64,000 bases of DNA, taken from positions 2,046,001 through 2,110,000 of the forward strand of contig AP018536.1 of the NCBI GenBank assembly GCA_003584705.1, given 5' to 3'. Every line of letters begins with the position of its first letter. Positions within the stretch are counted from its first letter, which is position 1. Of this stretch, positions 61,346 through 64,000 are shown piece by piece. This DNA comes from Lachnospiraceae bacterium GAM79 (GTDB lineage: Bacteria > Bacillota > Clostridia > Lachnospirales > Lachnospiraceae). The position numbers were made by a program, and so were the translations under genes. The notes under the pieces are model-generated. The model was not told where the DNA came from and did not search any database. It was given only the letters and a program-made list of their open reading frames with translations.

Positions 61346-63016
61346 CTAGAACAAGCCTACGATCCTACCGCTGTCATCCACATCGATATTGTAAGCAGCT
61401 GGAGCCTTGGGCAGGCCGGGCATGGTCATGACCGCACCGGTGAGCACTACAACAAAACCGGCACCTGCAGACACATAGACCTCTCTTACATTCAATTCAA
61501 AACCGGAAGGTCTTCCCAGTAACGTAGGATCATCTGACAGAGAATACTGGTTCTTTGCCATACATACCGGCAGATCACCAAAGCCAAGTTCCGTCAGTCT
61601 CTTTAACTGTTTTGCTGCCGCCGGAGCAAACACTACATCAGACGCTCCGTAGATCTCCTGCGCGATCTTTTTGATCTTATCCTGAAGAGACAGTTCATTT
61701 TCATATAAAACATGGAAATGATTCTCTTTTTCGTCGATTGCTTTTAATACTTTCTCAGCCAGAGCGATTCCACCCTCTCCGCCTTTCTCCCACACTTCGG
61801 AGAGTGCAAACTCACAGCCTCTTGTCTCACAGAATTCTCTGACATAAGCGGTCTCCGCCGCACTGTCGGTGATAAAAGAGTTCAGGGTAACCACTACAGG
61901 CACACCATATTTCTGAAGATTCTCAATATGTTTCTCCAGATTCACAATACCTTTTTTCAACGCTTCCAGATTCTCTGCTCCCAGATCCGCCTTTGCAACG
62001 CCACCGTTGTATTTCAGTGCACGGATGGTTGCTACCAGTACCACTGCATCAGGAGTAAGTCCTGCCTTACGACATTTGATATCGAAAAATTTCTCTGCTC
62101 CCAGATCCGCACCGAAGCCGGCTTCCGTGATGCAATAGTCTGCCATCTTCATGGCTGCCTTAGTAGCTCTGACGGAGTTACATCCGTGAGCGATGTTGGC
62201 AAACGGACCTCCGTGTACCAATGCGGGAGTATGCTCTAAGGTCTGGATCAGATTGGGCTTGATGGCATCCTTTAACAGTGCTGCCATGGCACCGACTGCT
62301 TTCAGCTGGCCGGCGGTCACCGGCTCACCCTGATAGTTGTAAGCCACAACGATTCTGGACAGGCGCTCCTTCAGATCCTTCATATCGTCTGCCAGACACA
62401 GGATCGCCATGATCTCACTGGCTACGGTAATGACAAAATGATCCTCTCTGACAAAGCCGTCTGTCTTGTTGCCAAGTCCTACCACAATATTACGAAGGAC
62501 TCTGTCATTCATGTCCTCACAGCGCTTCCACACAATCTGCCGGGTATCGATGCCCAGATCATTGCCCTGCTGGATATGATTGTCCAGCAGCGCAGCCAAC
62601 AGGTTGTTGGCAGAGGTGATGGCATGAAAATCACCGGTAAAATGCAGATTCAGTTCATCCATAGGCACTACCTGTGCATAGCCGCCGCCGGCAGCTCCAC
62701 CTTTGATACCAAAGCAGGGGCCTAAGGACGGCTCTCTGAGCGCAATTACAGCCTTTTTGCCCATTCTGCCGAAAGCTTCTCCCAGCCCAACAGTGGTCGT
62801 GGTCTTACCCTCTCCTGCAGGAGTTGGGTTGATAGCTGTTACCAGAATCAGTTTTCCATTGGGACGATCCTGGATCTTACGTAAAAATTCTTCGGAAAGC
62901 TTTGCCTTGTATTTTCCGTAAAGTTCCAGGTCATCTGCTTCAATGCCAATACTTTCAGCCACTTTGGTGATGGGCTCCATTACCGCTTCCTGTGCGATTT
63001 CAATATCTGTTTTCAT
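61346..63016 (-). CDS. fhs: formate-tetrahydrofolate ligase
   Basis: 556 residues. It makes 10-formyl-THF from formate, THF and ATP, the entry step of the methyl branch of the Wood-Ljungdahl pathway and of purine one-carbon supply. The nucleotide motif [18 protein letters not shown] is near residue 66, and [25 protein letters not shown] near 92 is the family signature. GGAGGG precedes the ATG. Together with folD, a MetH-like enzyme and the cyclo-ligase it shows active folate C1 metabolism; no carbon monoxide dehydrogenase is in the window, so acetogenesis is not shown. Confidence 0.97.
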   Translation of the reverse strand: MKTDIEIAQEAVMEPITKVAESIGIEADDLELYGKYKAKLSEEFLRKIQDRPNGKLILVTAINPTPAGEGKTTTTVGLGEAFGRMGKKAVIALREPSLGPCFGIKGGAAGGGYAQVVPMDELNLHFTGDFHAITSANNLLAALLDNHIQQGNDLGIDTRQIVWKRCEDMNDRVLRNIVVGLGNKTDGFVREDHFVITVASEIMAILCLADDMKDLKERLSRIVVAYNYQGEPVTAGQLKAVGAMAALLKDAIKPNLIQTLEHTPALVHGGPFANIAHGCNSVRATKAAMKMADYCITEAGFGADLGAEKFFDIKCRKAGLTPDAVVLVATIRALKYNGGVAKADLGAENLEALKKGIVNLEKHIENLQKYGVPVVVTLNSFITDSAAETAYVREFCETRGCEFALSEVWEKGGEGGIALAEKVLKAIDEKENHFHVLYENELSLQDKIKKIAQEIYGASDVVFAPAAAKQLKRLTELGFGDLPVCMAKNQYSLSDDPTLLGRPSGFELNVREVYVSAGAGFVVVLTGAVMTMPGLPKAPAAYNIDVDDSGRIVGLF

Positions 63017-63058
63017 GTCCTTTTTCCCTCCGTTTATTCAGACAGTCTCGAACGAATG

Positions 63059-64000
63059 TCAGATTTCCTCCAACAGCTGTTCGAACTGTTCCATGCTCAT
63101 AAGTACTTTTCTGGGTTTAGTGCCTTCTTCTTCACCTACCACGCCGTATTCGCAAAGCTGATCCATGATTCTGGCAGCACGGTTGAAACCGATTTTCAAC
63201 ACACGCTGCAGCATGCCGATGCTGGCCTTATCTTTATCAATAATAAACCTTGCGGCCTCCTCAAAATATTCGTCTCTGTCGTTACCGCCACCAGAGCCGC
63301 TTCCGGAGGAACCACCTGACGAGCCGATATTTTTGATCTTCTCTTCAATATCTTCTGCATAGTTGCTATAGGTATTGCCCAGTGCCTGGTTCTTGAGATA
63401 ATCCACCACATCGGATACTTCCTTGTCGGACACAAAAGCGCCCTGTACTCTGGCCGGTTTGGAATAACCCTGCGGGTAGAATAACATATCGCCTTTACCA
63501 AGCAATTTCTCCGCACCGTTCATATCCAGGATCGTTCGTGAATCCACACCGCTGGATACGGAGAATGCCACACGGCTGGGCATATTGGCTTTGATCAGTC
63601 CGGTGATGACATCCACACTGGGTCGCTGGGTAGCGATGATCAGATGGATACCCGCGGCTCTGGCCAACTGTGCCAGACGACAGATAGATTCCTCCACTTC
63701 GCCGGGGCATACCATCATCAGATCCGCCAGCTCGTCCACGATAATGACGATCTGCGGCATCTTCTTCGGTGCTTCCTCTCCTTCCGGAACAGGCATAGTC
63801 TCTATTTTCTTGTTATACCCCTTCAGATCACGGACATTATAATCGGCAAACTTCCGATAACGGTCTTCCATCTCACTGACGCCCCAGTGCAATGCAGCAG
63901 ATGCTTTCTTGGGATCTGTCACTACCGGGATCAGCAGATGAGGAATGCCGTTATAGACACTCAGTTCCACGACCTTCGGATCCACCATGATCAGTTTCAC
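63059..64000 (-). CDS. DNA translocase FtsK/SpoIIIE, C-terminal part
   Basis: The last 313 residues; the gene continues beyond the right edge. Visible parts are the beginning of the RecA-like motor ([16 protein letters not shown]), Walker [15 protein letters not shown], the conserved [17 protein letters not shown] and [13 protein letters not shown], then a Ser/Gly-rich linker (about 230-240) and the C-terminal gamma winged helix that reads orienting DNA sequences ([22 protein letters not shown]). The Walker A and membrane part are outside. Whether it is the division FtsK or sporulation SpoIIIE protein cannot be told from this fragment. fhs follows after 42 bp. Confidence 0.93.
   Translation of the reverse strand: MKLIMVDPKVVELSVYNGIPHLLIPVVTDPKKASAALHWGVSEMEDRYRKFADYNVRDLKGYNKKIETMPVPEGEEAPKKMPQIVIIVDELADLMMVCPGEVEESICRLAQLARAAGIHLIIATQRPSVDVITGLIKANMPSRVAFSVSSGVDSRTILDMNGAEKLLGKGDMLFYPQGYSKPARVQGAFVSDKEVSDVVDYLKNQALGNTYSNYAEDIEEKIKNIGSSGGSSGSGSGGGNDRDEYFEEAARFIIDKDKASIGMLQRVLKIGFNRAARIMDQLCEYGVVGEEEGTKPRKVLMSMEQFEQLLEEI

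Overview
The window is chromosomal core sequence from a Gram-positive anaerobe of the class Clostridia, most likely the family Lachnospiraceae. The evidence is the ensemble: sporulation genes (ytfJ/gerW, ytfI, yqfC, yqfD), the yqfC-yqfD-phoH-pgpH-ybeY order, strong Shine-Dalgarno sites with frequent TTG/GTG starts, one-carbon and electron-bifurcation genes (fhs, folD, metH-like, nfnAB), and the paired GGGtGRT and NifU-like genes. I cannot name the species. About 60 of 63 genes lie on the minus strand, so this is probably one replichore arm read co-directionally with replication. No rRNA, tRNA, CRISPR array, prophage or intact insertion sequence was seen.

Layout from left to right. 1-4.6 kb: the N-terminal part of rsmD and a second type II topoisomerase pair (parC/parE type). 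4.7-10.4 kb: asp23-fakA-recG-degV, split by a 0.5 kb fold-back element. 10.5-15 kb: rpmB, a coiled-coil J-like protein, a 47-residue membrane peptide, ytfJ/ytfI, a degenerate HD-GYP protein and a Nudix hydrolase. 15-24.3 kb: a class B PBP, a FtsW/RodA protein, a U32 peptidase, zapA, ruvBA and an ABC exporter. 24.5-31 kb: branched-chain amino acid genes (ilvC, two ACT small subunits, ilvB) and a MetH-like methyltransferase. 31-35.2 kb: a lipoprotein, four small membrane proteins (DUF4870, DUF2752, DUF4190, TM2) and a GT-C membrane protein. 35.2-40 kb: a YolD plus Y-family polymerase SOS pair, the GGGtGRT/NifU-like pair and pyrophosphatase. 40-43 kb: proline synthesis (proB-DUF896-cyclo-ligase-proA), then a 0.2 kb inverted-repeat element. 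43-49 kb: two flavoproteins, a BofC-like membrane protein and a MOP-family flippase. 48.6-56.6 kb: ybeY, a pgpH-like gene, phoH, yqfD, yqfC, pdp, nth, rlmH, a zinc-ribbon membrane protein and a Dabb protein. 56.6-64 kb: nfnB/nfnA, a zinc-ribbon/TPR/CHB_HEX protein, folD, fhs and the C-terminal part of ftsK/spoIIIE.

Functional links. FakA and a DegV (FakB-type) protein flank recG in one transcription unit. fhs, folD, the cyclo-ligase and the MetH-like enzyme form a folate one-carbon set. ruvAB and the YolD/polymerase pair each carry a LexA-type box inside a sigma-A-like promoter, so both look SOS controlled.

Most worth following up: two MITE-like fold-back elements (7766-8284 and 42981-43187), the uncharacterised GGGtGRT/NifU-like pair, the four-gene small-membrane-protein cluster, and two HD-type phosphodiesterase homologues that have lost predicted metal ligands (one in the pgpH position). 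I found no single large undescribed system such as a defence island or biosynthetic cluster.
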